A DNA stretch of 64,000 nt from CAZNPH01 sp964574985 (GTDB lineage: Bacteria > Bacteroidota > Bacteroidia > Bacteroidales > SM23-62): NCBI GenBank assembly GCA_964574985.1, contig CAZNPH010000020.1:12420-76419 (forward strand). The letters run 5' to 3'. Under the pieces are notes generated by a model. The model made no database searches, was not told where the DNA came from, and worked only from the letters and a program-made list of their open reading frames with translations. This document shows, in pieces, positions 8,570-17,352 of this stretch (position 1 is the first letter of the stretch; each line of letters begins with the position of its first letter). Both the position numbers and the translations under genes were made by a program.

Positions 8570-9906
8570 AACATTATATCATGATAAAGCACTCAGTAAT
8601 TATCTGTCTTTGCCTGATATTGATGCTCCTGCCTCCGGACATCCAGGCGCAAAGCAATAAAACCGTTAAAACTTCAATAGAAGAAGCTCATGGCATTGAA
8701 TACGGCGGAGGAGTTAAACTATTTGAACCATACACCATGCAAACCCGGACTCAATACCGGGATCCCGGAATCGCCCCGTACGATTTGATCCCGTCCGGTC
8801 AGAGTGCCATTACTGCACTGACTGTTTCCCCTGAAGGTGATATTTACGGGGGAACCACCGGTGAAGCAGCAAACCTTTTCGTCTTTTCCCCCGGATACAA
8901 TTTCATTTTCCCCCTGGGAACCATACCCGGCCATGAAAGCGTTTATCATTCCATGGTATTCGGTTATGACGGATTCCTGTATCTGGGTACGAATTTGAAC
9001 ATATATAAAGAATACCGGATAGACAAGGATGTTTCCGCGGGAAGAAACTCAGCCTACCGATCGGTGACCATCCAGATCAGGAAGGATTACCATGATTATG
9101 AAGGCGGACATATATACCGGTATGACCCTTCAGCGACCACCATGGATTTTCACCAGGAACTCTTTCGTATCAACAAACCCTGCCCGCTGGAAGATCTTGG
9201 CATTCCCGTACCCCATGAAGGGATCTACACCCTCATCAGGGACAGGAATTCGAATATGCTGTTCGGACTGACGTATCCGGGTTCATTCCTGTTCCAGTTT
9301 GATCCCGCTTCCGGAAAAACCAATGTAATTGCCCCCACGAATTCCCAGATCCCACTGGGTAGCGAGGTCCCTTTTATCAGCAAAATCCTGGTCCAGGACA
9401 TGGAAGGCAATATTTTTTGCAACACCTATGGAGGGTATTTACTCAGGTACAATCAACAGACCGGCCGGCTGGATACCCTCCAGGCCCGTTTGCCAGGTTT
9501 GAAGGGACGCTGGGTTTTCAATGCCATGGAATGTGCTGTTTTGCATCCGGACGGGAACATTTACGGAGGGACGACCGATGGCTTCCTTTTCTGTCTTGAT
9601 CCGGAAAGCGAACAAATATTCAATTACGGGAAACCATTGATAGAAACAAAGATCAGAACACTGACCCTGGGAAAAGACAGCAATATTTACGGCATCGGGG
9701 GTGAAGACCGTACCGGCATGAGCCGGCTTTTCAGATTCGATACGCAGCAACACACTTATGAAGATCTGGGCATCATACAGGTTTCACATGTGCCCTATCA
9801 GGAATGGACCGGTCTCATATTCGATGCCATGGCAACGGGAAAAGACGGGAGTATTTATATGGGCCAGAGCGAATACCGGTCCAAATTGTTCATTTATACA
9901 CCGTAA
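8566..9906 (+). CDS. Secreted beta-propeller protein, tandem relative of the preceding gene
   Basis: A 446-aa protein with a signal peptide (hydrophobic segment to 'PPDIQAQS'). Its blades carry 'GDIYGGTTGEAANLFVFSPG', 'GFLYLGTNLNIY', 'SFLFQFDPASGKTNV', 'GNIFCNTYGGYLLRYN', 'GNIYGGTTDGFLFCLDP' and 'GSIYMGQSEYRSKLFIY', again about seven. Its start overlaps the stop of the upstream propeller gene by 4 bases; the ATG at 8581 is a possible alternative start with a more typical signal peptide. The blade phrase 'GxIYGGTT' differs from that of the neighbour, so the two are diverged rather than recent copies. A binding or lyase role on the glycan handled by this locus is inference. Confidence 0.55.
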   Translation: MKHYIMIKHSVIICLCLILMLLPPDIQAQSNKTVKTSIEEAHGIEYGGGVKLFEPYTMQTRTQYRDPGIAPYDLIPSGQSAITALTVSPEGDIYGGTTGEAANLFVFSPGYNFIFPLGTIPGHESVYHSMVFGYDGFLYLGTNLNIYKEYRIDKDVSAGRNSAYRSVTIQIRKDYHDYEGGHIYRYDPSATTMDFHQELFRINKPCPLEDLGIPVPHEGIYTLIRDRNSNMLFGLTYPGSFLFQFDPASGKTNVIAPTNSQIPLGSEVPFISKILVQDMEGNIFCNTYGGYLLRYNQQTGRLDTLQARLPGLKGRWVFNAMECAVLHPDGNIYGGTTDGFLFCLDPESEQIFNYGKPLIETKIRTLTLGKDSNIYGIGGEDRTGMSRLFRFDTQQHTYEDLGIIQVSHVPYQEWTGLIFDAMATGKDGSIYMGQSEYRSKLFIYTP

Positions 9907-9942
9907 TGTTTTCAACGTTTTCAAGCATACTCGATTAAAATC

Positions 9943-12705
9943 ATGGATATAAAAAACATGGAAAATTCTTTCAAAAAGGCGTTCATTCTCCTCCTGATCG
10001 TACTTTTCCCGGCACGGCTTGCTTTTTCCGCCGAACTCCTGCCAGGTGGCGACGACACCTGTGGAATGCTTCGTGTCAACGGCTCTGAGAACCCGGTGGG
10101 GATCGACGCATCCCGGTTCCGCCTGACCTGGCTGCTGCCGCAGGCATTTGAGGTTGACCGCTTTCAGGTCCGGGCAGGAGCGGTTGCTGCAAATTTGGCC
10201 GGTGGCCGGGATCTTTACTGGGACAGTGGCATCCGCAGCGGCGGGGATTGTGCAGCGGTCGAATATGCGGGCAGGCCGGCACCCCCGCAAACAAGGCTTT
10301 TCTGGACGGTCCGCGTCTGGCCCGCGGGAAGCGAATCACCCACGGCATGGGCAAAACCGGCTTTCTGGGAAACAGGACTGGGATTTTCAGAGGATGCCTG
10401 GAAAGGTTCCGAATGGATCGCCCACGTCAAGCCCACACCGGCCGGACCCAGTCTGCACAATGAACTTTTTCGTCACACCTTTCCCCTTCCCGGCAAGCCG
10501 GTCGCTTCCGCCCGTCTTTATGTAGGCACGCCGGGGTTTTTTCAGGCCTGGGTCAATGGCAAACAGCTCAGTGACATTCCCTGTGACCCGATCCCTTCCA
10601 GAAGCCTGAAACGTATATATTACCGGACATTTGATGTAAGCGAATTGCTTGGTGAAGGCAAACAAACATTAGGGCTTAGGTTGTTTTCAGGTTATTATTC
10701 TCCCACATGCAGGGAGGTCGAACACGAATTCCCCGTTGTCCGGGCCGTTTTGAAAATCCGGTTCGAAGACGGCAGTGAGAAGGTCACCGGCACGCACGAT
10801 GGCTGGCGGGTCACGGAGGACTACATCCGCCTTACACACCGGTATTCCAAGGGTCCCGGCTTCGGCAAGGAGCTGTGGAACCTGGATAACGACCCTGGAC
10901 CGTGGACCAGGTATGATTATGACGATTCCGAATGGGAGCAGGCAACCGAAGTGCAGCCACCCTCGGGCCGTCTCACCGGACAACCTCCGGTAGGCCACAT
11001 CGTACGTGAAGTGCATTCGCCTGTATCAGTTATACCCCTGGGCGTGAACCGCATGTTGCTGGATTTCGGCCGGGTCATCACCGGCCGTATCTCCGGTGAG
11101 TATACGCTGACCCAGTCACGCATCAATGAGATCCGGCTGCGTTACTTTGACCACTGGCCCGAGCCCAACCGGTTCAACCAGACCGATCAGTGGATGGCCG
11201 CTCCCTTATTCGGCGGCAACCGGGGTGTTGAAGTCAACTGGAAACCGGCTTTTCACCTGCGTTGTTTCCGTTATGTGGAACTGGAATATGGCGGCATCCG
11301 TTCCGGGCGCCCCGAATGGTCTTTCGTGGCCCAGGAAACCGGCAACCTGCGTGAGCCGGTGGCTGATTTTTCATGTGCCAACGACCTGCTGAACCGGATC
11401 CACACCACCGGAGTCCATACTCTGGAAGCATTGACCATCAATGGCATTGTTACCGACTGTCCCCACCGGGAAAAGGATGGCTGGGGAGCCGAACTGGGTG
11501 CCAACCTCGACCTGTTGTGCTCGCACTTCGACGCGGAAGCTTTTCTGCTCCGTTACATGATCGATTGCCGGGATGCTGCATTCGATGACGGACGCCTGCC
11601 GGCTTTTATTCCCTGGCGGCACGGGATAGAAACATCGCTGAGCGGAGGGACATATTACTATGGCTGTCCGATCGAAACGGCCTGGAAAGGTTATCTGTAC
11701 TATGGCAATCCTGCCTTCATCGAGGATAATTTCGATTTCCTGTATGATTTCGTTGAATATACCATGGGGCATGTTGAAAACGGGATCATCCAACCCTACC
11801 ATTTTTCAGAAGGATACAGCAGCATACCGCAATGGCTTGAAAAAGAAGACGGACCCCAGTATTTTCTCGGCGACTGGTTATCTCCCGGGCGCAAGCTGGA
11901 CAGCAAACAGGCCAATATGCTTTTCAACACCGCCTATATGATATATGCTTCCAAAATGGTAAAAAAGATGGCCCTTCTTCTTGACCGTAAGGAAAAGGCT
12001 GCACAGATCAATGAATGGATATCCCTTATGACAGAAGGGATCATGGATGAATATATTGATGAAAATACAGGGAAAGTGTATAACGGAAGGCAGCCATATC
12101 CGGTTGTCGTGCTGCTGGCTGATTTTCTGCCGGAAAAACTCAGCAACAAGGTGTATAATGAACTAAAACGTACCATCATTGAGGAAGATGATTCCCATTT
12201 CAATACCGGTGTGGCGGCAACCAACTGGCTGCTCCATATCCTCATGCGTGAAGGCGACGTGGATCTCGCCCTGGATCTGCTCACACAGGAAGATTACCCG
12301 GGTTTGGGGGCATTCTTGAAAGCCGGTTTTACCACCTTCCCGGAACGCTGGGATTATGAGAATGCCATTTCCTTCTGCCATGCATCCTTTGGCGGCACCG
12401 CCTTCTGGTTCCTGCAGGCACTGGCCGGGATCCGCCCCGATAATGATGATCCCGGACTCAGGACGGTGATCGTGGCTCCCCAGTTCACAAAACGTCTGCC
12501 CTGGGCCAGGGGAAGCGTTCAGTCACACCGGGGATTCATTGAGTCCTCATGGAAATGGAAGGACAAAGATACCATCGGGTACCGGGTAACCCTTCCCATG
12601 GGAACGGCCGGAGAACTCAGGATACCGGAAGGATACCAAACGGATTACCCCGGTATGTCATTGCAACCCGGCACCACAATCATTACATTCAGGAAAATAA
12701 AATAA
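9943..12705 (+). CDS. GH78-family alpha-L-rhamnosidase
   Basis: An exported 920-aa inverting glycosidase predicted to remove alpha-L-rhamnose. A signal peptide ends near 'ARLAFSAE'; the ATG at 9958 would give a shorter n-region and is an equally good start. Order: N-terminal fibronectin-type and beta-jelly-roll domains (about 30-430), an (alpha/alpha)6 barrel (about 450-820) and a C-terminal beta-sandwich. The GH78 signature begins at Asp505 as 'DCPHREKDGWGAELG', where the Glu of 'HREK' is the expected general acid. The pattern differs from the more common DCPxRxERxGWxGD. It lies upstream of the deacetylase and GH106-like genes on the same strand with short gaps. Confidence 0.85.
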   Translation: MDIKNMENSFKKAFILLLIVLFPARLAFSAELLPGGDDTCGMLRVNGSENPVGIDASRFRLTWLLPQAFEVDRFQVRAGAVAANLAGGRDLYWDSGIRSGGDCAAVEYAGRPAPPQTRLFWTVRVWPAGSESPTAWAKPAFWETGLGFSEDAWKGSEWIAHVKPTPAGPSLHNELFRHTFPLPGKPVASARLYVGTPGFFQAWVNGKQLSDIPCDPIPSRSLKRIYYRTFDVSELLGEGKQTLGLRLFSGYYSPTCREVEHEFPVVRAVLKIRFEDGSEKVTGTHDGWRVTEDYIRLTHRYSKGPGFGKELWNLDNDPGPWTRYDYDDSEWEQATEVQPPSGRLTGQPPVGHIVREVHSPVSVIPLGVNRMLLDFGRVITGRISGEYTLTQSRINEIRLRYFDHWPEPNRFNQTDQWMAAPLFGGNRGVEVNWKPAFHLRCFRYVELEYGGIRSGRPEWSFVAQETGNLREPVADFSCANDLLNRIHTTGVHTLEALTINGIVTDCPHREKDGWGAELGANLDLLCSHFDAEAFLLRYMIDCRDAAFDDGRLPAFIPWRHGIETSLSGGTYYYGCPIETAWKGYLYYGNPAFIEDNFDFLYDFVEYTMGHVENGIIQPYHFSEGYSSIPQWLEKEDGPQYFLGDWLSPGRKLDSKQANMLFNTAYMIYASKMVKKMALLLDRKEKAAQINEWISLMTEGIMDEYIDENTGKVYNGRQPYPVVVLLADFLPEKLSNKVYNELKRTIIEEDDSHFNTGVAATNWLLHILMREGDVDLALDLLTQEDYPGLGAFLKAGFTTFPERWDYENAISFCHASFGGTAFWFLQALAGIRPDNDDPGLRTVIVAPQFTKRLPWARGSVQSHRGFIESSWKWKDKDTIGYRVTLPMGTAGELRIPEGYQTDYPGMSLQPGTTIITFRKIK

Positions 12706-12714
12706 TACGTGAAC

Positions 12715-13572
12715 ATGCAAAACAGGAGGGAATTCATTAAAAGATCAGTTGTTCTCGCTGCCATGCCGTTGATGCCTGGCGGTGATATCACAGGCCGGGG
12801 AAACACCAACCTGATCGTCCGGGCCGATGACATGGGAATGTCGCATGCGGCAAATCTCGGTTGTCTCGAGACTTATCAGAAAGGGATCGTCCGTTCGGTG
12901 GAAGTTATGGTGCCCTGTGCCTGGTTTCCGGAAGCGGTTGATATGCTGAATAAGAACAAGGGGCTGGACGCCGGATTGCACCTGACCCTGAACAGCGAGT
13001 GGAGAACGATCAGATGGAGGCCGCTGACCTGCGGGAAAAGCCTGGTTGATGAGGACGGATATTTTTACCGGGGATTTCAAAATCCCGGGGATGACAACAC
13101 ATTGCTCAATGGATGGGACCTGCATGAAGTGGAGAATGAACTGAGGGCTCAAATTGAAACGGGACTGAAAAAAATACCCCATCTGACCCATTTTTCCGAT
13201 CATATGTTCTTTTCCAGGGAAAAACAGATCGATGATCTGATGAGGGATCTCGCCGGCGAATATGACCTGTTTTACGCCAATCAGGATTATATAGGCCGTG
13301 CCAGGGGCCCCAAACCATACGGGGAAACCATACCCGAACGCACAGACTGGTTAAAAAGGACCATTGCAGATCTGGGTCCGGGGACCTGGCTTCTGATCAC
13401 CCACCCTTCCACCGGCACAAAAGAAGCTTTTGCTGTAAAAGGTTCAGCAGGCGAAGGCCCGGGCAGGAGAAGGCAAATGAGCCTGCAATATTTAACCAGC
13501 CCTGAACTGGTTGAATTCTGCAATAATGCTGAGGCCCGGCTGATAAGCTATAAGGACTTAATAACCAAATAA
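12715..13572 (+). CDS. ChbG/HpnK (YdjC) family carbohydrate deacetylase-like protein, Tat-exported
   Basis: About 285 aa. The YdjC-type metal site is visible: 'VRADDMGMS' near the N-terminus (Asp-Asp), 'GLHLTLNS' (His) and 'THFSDHMF' (His). Family members deacetylate N-acetylated sugars or related substrates. The N-terminus 'NRREFIKRSVVLAAMPLMP' is a twin-arginine signal, which implies export in the folded state; most characterised members are cytoplasmic, so this is unusual. A GTG at 12709 would add two residues; I chose the ATG at 12715. It starts 9 bp after the rhamnosidase stop, so it is probably in the same operon. The acyl group removed here is unknown. Confidence 0.75.
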   Translation: MQNRREFIKRSVVLAAMPLMPGGDITGRGNTNLIVRADDMGMSHAANLGCLETYQKGIVRSVEVMVPCAWFPEAVDMLNKNKGLDAGLHLTLNSEWRTIRWRPLTCGKSLVDEDGYFYRGFQNPGDDNTLLNGWDLHEVENELRAQIETGLKKIPHLTHFSDHMFFSREKQIDDLMRDLAGEYDLFYANQDYIGRARGPKPYGETIPERTDWLKRTIADLGPGTWLLITHPSTGTKEAFAVKGSAGEGPGRRRQMSLQYLTSPELVEFCNNAEARLISYKDLITK

Positions 13573-13582
13573 AACCAAGGAT

Positions 13583-14440
13583 ATGGAAAACAGAAGAGAT
13601 TTTATCAAAAAGGCCTGTCTGGCCATGGGAGCCATGGGTTCCCTGGGATCTGCGTCTTATCTGTCATCATGTGCCACCGGTAAAAAAAGTGAGCTGGGAT
13701 TGATTACCGGCACCATCGGCAAGGAGTTGAAAAAGGATTACAAGGCAGCCCTGAAAGCGGTCGCGGATATCGGTTTTACGTTCATCGAAGGCAGTGTGCC
13801 TGAAGAAACCGAGCAGCCGGTTGCTTTCAGAAAATATCTGGAAGACGTCGGTCTGCGGTGCGTTTCCAAGGGCTTCGGCATGGACAGTCTGCAGAATATA
13901 ATGGATCAATGCCTGAAGACAGCGGAAGACCTGCAGCTTGAATACATGGTGTGTTACTACCCCTGGCAAACCGGAGGATCAAACATCAAACTGGACAATG
14001 TGATGAAAACCTCCGAACGCATAAACAGAGTCGGGAAAAAGATCAAGGAAGCCGGCTTCCGGTTTGCCTGGCACAATCACAGATGGGCATTCGGGAAAAT
14101 CGACGATCGCCTGATCCTGGATATCATACTTGAAAATACCGATCCGCAATATTCCACCGTGGAGATGGACACTTTCTGGGTGGTCTACCCGGGATACGAT
14201 CCGGTTGAAGTGTACAAAAAATATCCGGGGCGTTTTGAGCTGGTACATATCAAGGACATGAAAAACGAAAATGAAAAAAAATCTGTTTGCCCCGGACAGG
14301 GCATCATTGATTTTGAACCCGTCATTGAGGAAGCCAAAAGATCCGGGGGATCCAGGTATTTCATCGTGGAGCATGGCGGAGCAGAAAATGAGATGGAATG
14401 TGCCAGGACCAGTTATGAATATCTCAGCAAAATCTTATAA
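13583..14440 (+). CDS. Tat-lipoprotein TIM-barrel, sugar phosphate isomerase/epimerase-like
   Basis: A 285-aa protein with a twin-arginine signal 'NRRDFIKKACLAMG' followed by the lipobox-like 'YLSSC' (Cys about 30), so it should be exported folded and lipid-anchored. The body is an AP-endonuclease-2/xylose-isomerase-like TIM barrel. Motifs are 'YMVCYYPW', 'FAWHNHRWAF' (His), 'VEMDTFWVVYPG' (Glu and Asp), 'LVHIKDMK' (His and Asp) and 'YFIVEHGG' (Glu). It is clearly related to the protein encoded at 36113. Exported members of this family often sit beside Gfo/Idh/MocA oxidoreductases, as here (17353). An epimerase or 3-keto-glycoside lyase role is possible but not shown. Confidence 0.75.
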   Translation: MENRRDFIKKACLAMGAMGSLGSASYLSSCATGKKSELGLITGTIGKELKKDYKAALKAVADIGFTFIEGSVPEETEQPVAFRKYLEDVGLRCVSKGFGMDSLQNIMDQCLKTAEDLQLEYMVCYYPWQTGGSNIKLDNVMKTSERINRVGKKIKEAGFRFAWHNHRWAFGKIDDRLILDIILENTDPQYSTVEMDTFWVVYPGYDPVEVYKKYPGRFELVHIKDMKNENEKKSVCPGQGIIDFEPVIEEAKRSGGSRYFIVEHGGAENEMECARTSYEYLSKIL

Positions 14441-14450
14441 TCCGAAAGTT

Positions 14451-17282
14451 ATGAAATACAAAAAAAATGATTTCGTAAAAAAGTCTTTCTGCTTATTGGT
14501 TTCCATTGTTATTTTTTTTGGTTGCACCAGGGAGCAAAAGGATCCGTTTTACCGGGGATTCGTCGACCCCCCCGCTGAATCCCGTCCCTTTTTCCGCTGG
14601 TACTGGAGCGGAAACCACATTGAGGCAGATGAGATCAAAAGAGAACTGGATTCCATGAAAAGTGCAGGAATAGGAGGAATAGAGATTTTCCCTGTGGCCA
14701 TGCCGGAGGATGCCAGGGACATCGGCACCGAACCCTTGATTTGGCTGAGCGAAGAGTGGAATGAGCTTCTCGCGCTGACCTGTAAGGAAGCACACGAAAG
14801 GAATATGATCGCCGATATGCTGATCGGTTCGGGCTGGCCTTTCGGGGGTGAATTTATCCAGGAGGATGAGGCCGTTCAACGTGTTTCGGTTAACCGGATC
14901 CCTGTTGAGGGGCCGGTTACCGTCGAGCTGAACTTTAAAATACTTTTGGATAAAATGCTGCAAAAAAGCAGTGATGTGTCCCCCTATGTTTATCGTGACT
15001 TCCGGCATGCCGAAAGCAATGAGCTGTTTTTTATCTCCCTGGTACCGTTCCATGCTGCCGATGAATCGGAAGCTGTCGATCTCATGGATCATTACAATAA
15101 CAAGACACTGAAATATTCCGTTGACCGGGGCCGGTATGAACTGGTTTACGGGATACTGCAGAAAGGCCACAAGAAAGTGATGCGCGGGGCTCCCGGTGCT
15201 TCCGGGAATGTAATGGACCATTACAGCAAGAAGGTTGTCATGGAATATCTCAATCGCCTGAAAAGGATATCGGAGGATACCGGCATCCCGCTCAGTAAGT
15301 TGCTGAGGGCTCTTTTCTGCGACAGCATTGAATTGTCCGGTGCCAACTGGACCGGCCGGTTCCTGAAGATGTTCAAAGATGCCTACGGGTACAGCCTGGA
15401 ACCCTACCTGCCCTTTGTATTCTATTTGTCTTATGAAGGTTATCAGGAAAATGAGTACGGGCCTGAATTCAGGGAAGAGCTGAAACGGGTCAGGTATGAT
15501 TACAACAGCCTGCTGGTGAAAGTATACCTTGACAATTTCGTCAGGACACTGCAGGACTTTTGTACTGAGAACGGCGTAAAATGCAAATACCAGGCGTACG
15601 GCACACCTTTTCTGATGGGTATGCTTGAAGGATATATGATCCCGGATATCCCGGAGGGCAACAACTGGGTTTATCAACCTGAAGGTGCAACCCGCTGGCA
15701 ATGGAGCAAAGGACACGGATACATGATCTGGAATCATTACACCGCATCGGGAGGACACCTGAAAGGCAGGAAAATCATCAGCAATGAGTCGATGACCGGT
15801 GGTGACTTTTTCAGAACACACCTGCAGGAACTCAAACAGCATGATGACATGAATTTCATTTCCGGAATGACCCACAGCGTATGGAATTCATTCAATTATT
15901 CACCGCCCGGGGCGGGTTTTCCCGGATGGCTCTGGGTGGGAACATGGTTCAGTCCGATGAATACATGGTGGCCCTATCTGCATCACTGGGCAGATTACAA
16001 TGCCCGCCTGTCATATGTGTTTCAAAATTCGGAGCCTGCAAAATCGGTGGCCGTGCTCGGACCCACAGGGGACATCTGGAGTAATGTAGGGCTTACCCGG
16101 GGTTACTTTCACACGCATCCATGGTATTTGTATCAGTTGTGGGAAACACTCAGCCAGAATGGCAGCTCATGTGAATATCTGAACCAGCAGGTGATTGCTG
16201 AGGCCGAATCAGCTGACGGGAAGCTGGTATACGGACCCATGCAATACAACGCCCTCTGGCTGGCAGACGTGCAATCCCTGCATCCGGAGACTGCAAAGGC
16301 CATTCAAAGATACGTTGAAAGCGGGGGAACCCTTGTGATGATCAACAGCGTGCCCGACCGTTCCCTTTCCATGATAAATGCAGACGCGAATGATTCAACA
16401 GTCCGGTCGGTCTTCGATGATCTCCGGTCAGAATATCCTGACCGGGTATTTCTTGTCAAAAGTCCGGAAGAACAGAACCGGCTCATGGAATGGACAGGCG
16501 ACAAGCTGGATCAAACCGGCATTTCCAGGGACGTGACAATATCCGGTCCCGATCCCGCCCTGTACCAGATCCGTCATAAAAAGGGAGAAAGGGAGATCTA
16601 TTTTTTCACCAATGTCTGGAACAAAAAAACCCTTGAATTTACTGCCGTGTTTCCGGTGGGAGACAAGATCCCCTATGTTTGGGATCCCCAAACGGGGGAA
16701 AAGCACATGTATCCGTATTCCGGTGAATCCAACCGGGTGCAGGTCACCCTGAACCCTTCGGAATCCCTGCTGCTGGTTTTTGAGCCGGACGGTAAAAAAG
16801 AACCGGTACTGCAGATCGTCAGTCCGGATACAACCGATTACCTGGAGCTCGATAACCCGTGGAAACTGACCCTGGAACATTTCAACGGGGAAGTCTGCGA
16901 ACGCACTTTCACTGACCTGAAGGAATTTACATCCACAGGTGATCCTGTGCTGAAATCCTTTGCCGGGAAAGTGGTTTATGAAACAGTTTTTGACGGGGAT
17001 GAGAAACATACCGTTCTGGGATTGAACGATATAAACAAAGGGATCACAGAGGTGTATGTGAACGGTAAAAAAGCAGGTGTCATGTGGTACGGGAATCATC
17101 CATACGATCTTGAGCCGTACCTCAACCCGGGTGAGAATAAACTGAAGATCATTTATACAACCGTGCTGGCCAACCATTGCATCCATTTAAAGGATAATTC
17201 CCTGGCCCAGCGTATTGCCGCACGTTACTCGCCCGTGCCCACAGGTATTACCGGGCCGGTTAGATTATATGCAAAAAAATGA
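14451..17282 (+). CDS. GH106-like alpha-L-rhamnosidase lipoprotein
   Basis: 943 aa. The N-terminus has a lipoprotein signal with lipobox 'VIFFGC'. The segment 'PFFRWYWSGNHIEADEIKRE' followed by 'MKSAGIGGIEIFPV' is the characteristic opening of the GH106 alpha-L-rhamnosidase family. A TIM-barrel region with 'LFCDSIELSGANWTGRFL' follows, then a long middle part with 'AKSVAVLGPTGDIWSN', and a C-terminal galactose-binding-like beta domain ('NDINKGITEVYVNGKKAG'). The open frame extends upstream to 14271 inside the previous gene; I chose the ATG at 14451 because it gives the lipoprotein signal and a 10-bp gap. Likely releases rhamnose outside the inner membrane. Exact linkage unknown. Confidence 0.8.
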   Translation: MKYKKNDFVKKSFCLLVSIVIFFGCTREQKDPFYRGFVDPPAESRPFFRWYWSGNHIEADEIKRELDSMKSAGIGGIEIFPVAMPEDARDIGTEPLIWLSEEWNELLALTCKEAHERNMIADMLIGSGWPFGGEFIQEDEAVQRVSVNRIPVEGPVTVELNFKILLDKMLQKSSDVSPYVYRDFRHAESNELFFISLVPFHAADESEAVDLMDHYNNKTLKYSVDRGRYELVYGILQKGHKKVMRGAPGASGNVMDHYSKKVVMEYLNRLKRISEDTGIPLSKLLRALFCDSIELSGANWTGRFLKMFKDAYGYSLEPYLPFVFYLSYEGYQENEYGPEFREELKRVRYDYNSLLVKVYLDNFVRTLQDFCTENGVKCKYQAYGTPFLMGMLEGYMIPDIPEGNNWVYQPEGATRWQWSKGHGYMIWNHYTASGGHLKGRKIISNESMTGGDFFRTHLQELKQHDDMNFISGMTHSVWNSFNYSPPGAGFPGWLWVGTWFSPMNTWWPYLHHWADYNARLSYVFQNSEPAKSVAVLGPTGDIWSNVGLTRGYFHTHPWYLYQLWETLSQNGSSCEYLNQQVIAEAESADGKLVYGPMQYNALWLADVQSLHPETAKAIQRYVESGGTLVMINSVPDRSLSMINADANDSTVRSVFDDLRSEYPDRVFLVKSPEEQNRLMEWTGDKLDQTGISRDVTISGPDPALYQIRHKKGEREIYFFTNVWNKKTLEFTAVFPVGDKIPYVWDPQTGEKHMYPYSGESNRVQVTLNPSESLLLVFEPDGKKEPVLQIVSPDTTDYLELDNPWKLTLEHFNGEVCERTFTDLKEFTSTGDPVLKSFAGKVVYETVFDGDEKHTVLGLNDINKGITEVYVNGKKAGVMWYGNHPYDLEPYLNPGENKLKIIYTTVLANHCIHLKDNSLAQRIAARYSPVPTGITGPVRLYAKK

Positions 17283-17286
17283 TAAA

Positions 17287-17340
17287 CTTTTAACTGACAT
17301 TGTAACAGTCTAATAATTAATTGTTTAACTAAATATATTA
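17287..17340 (+). promoter_or_regulatory. A/T-rich upstream motif, copy A (before the oxidoreductase gene)
   Basis: The 'TTTTAACTGACATTGTAAC' start, a 'TAATAATT' box 19 bases after TTTT, and a closing 'TAACTAAATATATT' match the motifs before 25336, 38364 and 44294. The first element lacks the final G of TTTG. No GC-rich hairpin precedes it, because the preceding gene ends only 5 bases earlier. I read it as a promoter with -33 and -7 elements, with a short A/T-rich leader to the ATG at 17353. Confidence 0.55.
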
Positions 17341-17352
17341 AATATATTTCTT

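Noticed and set aside
14493..15875. 460-codon minus-strand ORF
   Set aside because: Lies opposite the GH106-like gene with no leader, signal or recognisable motif; a composition shadow.
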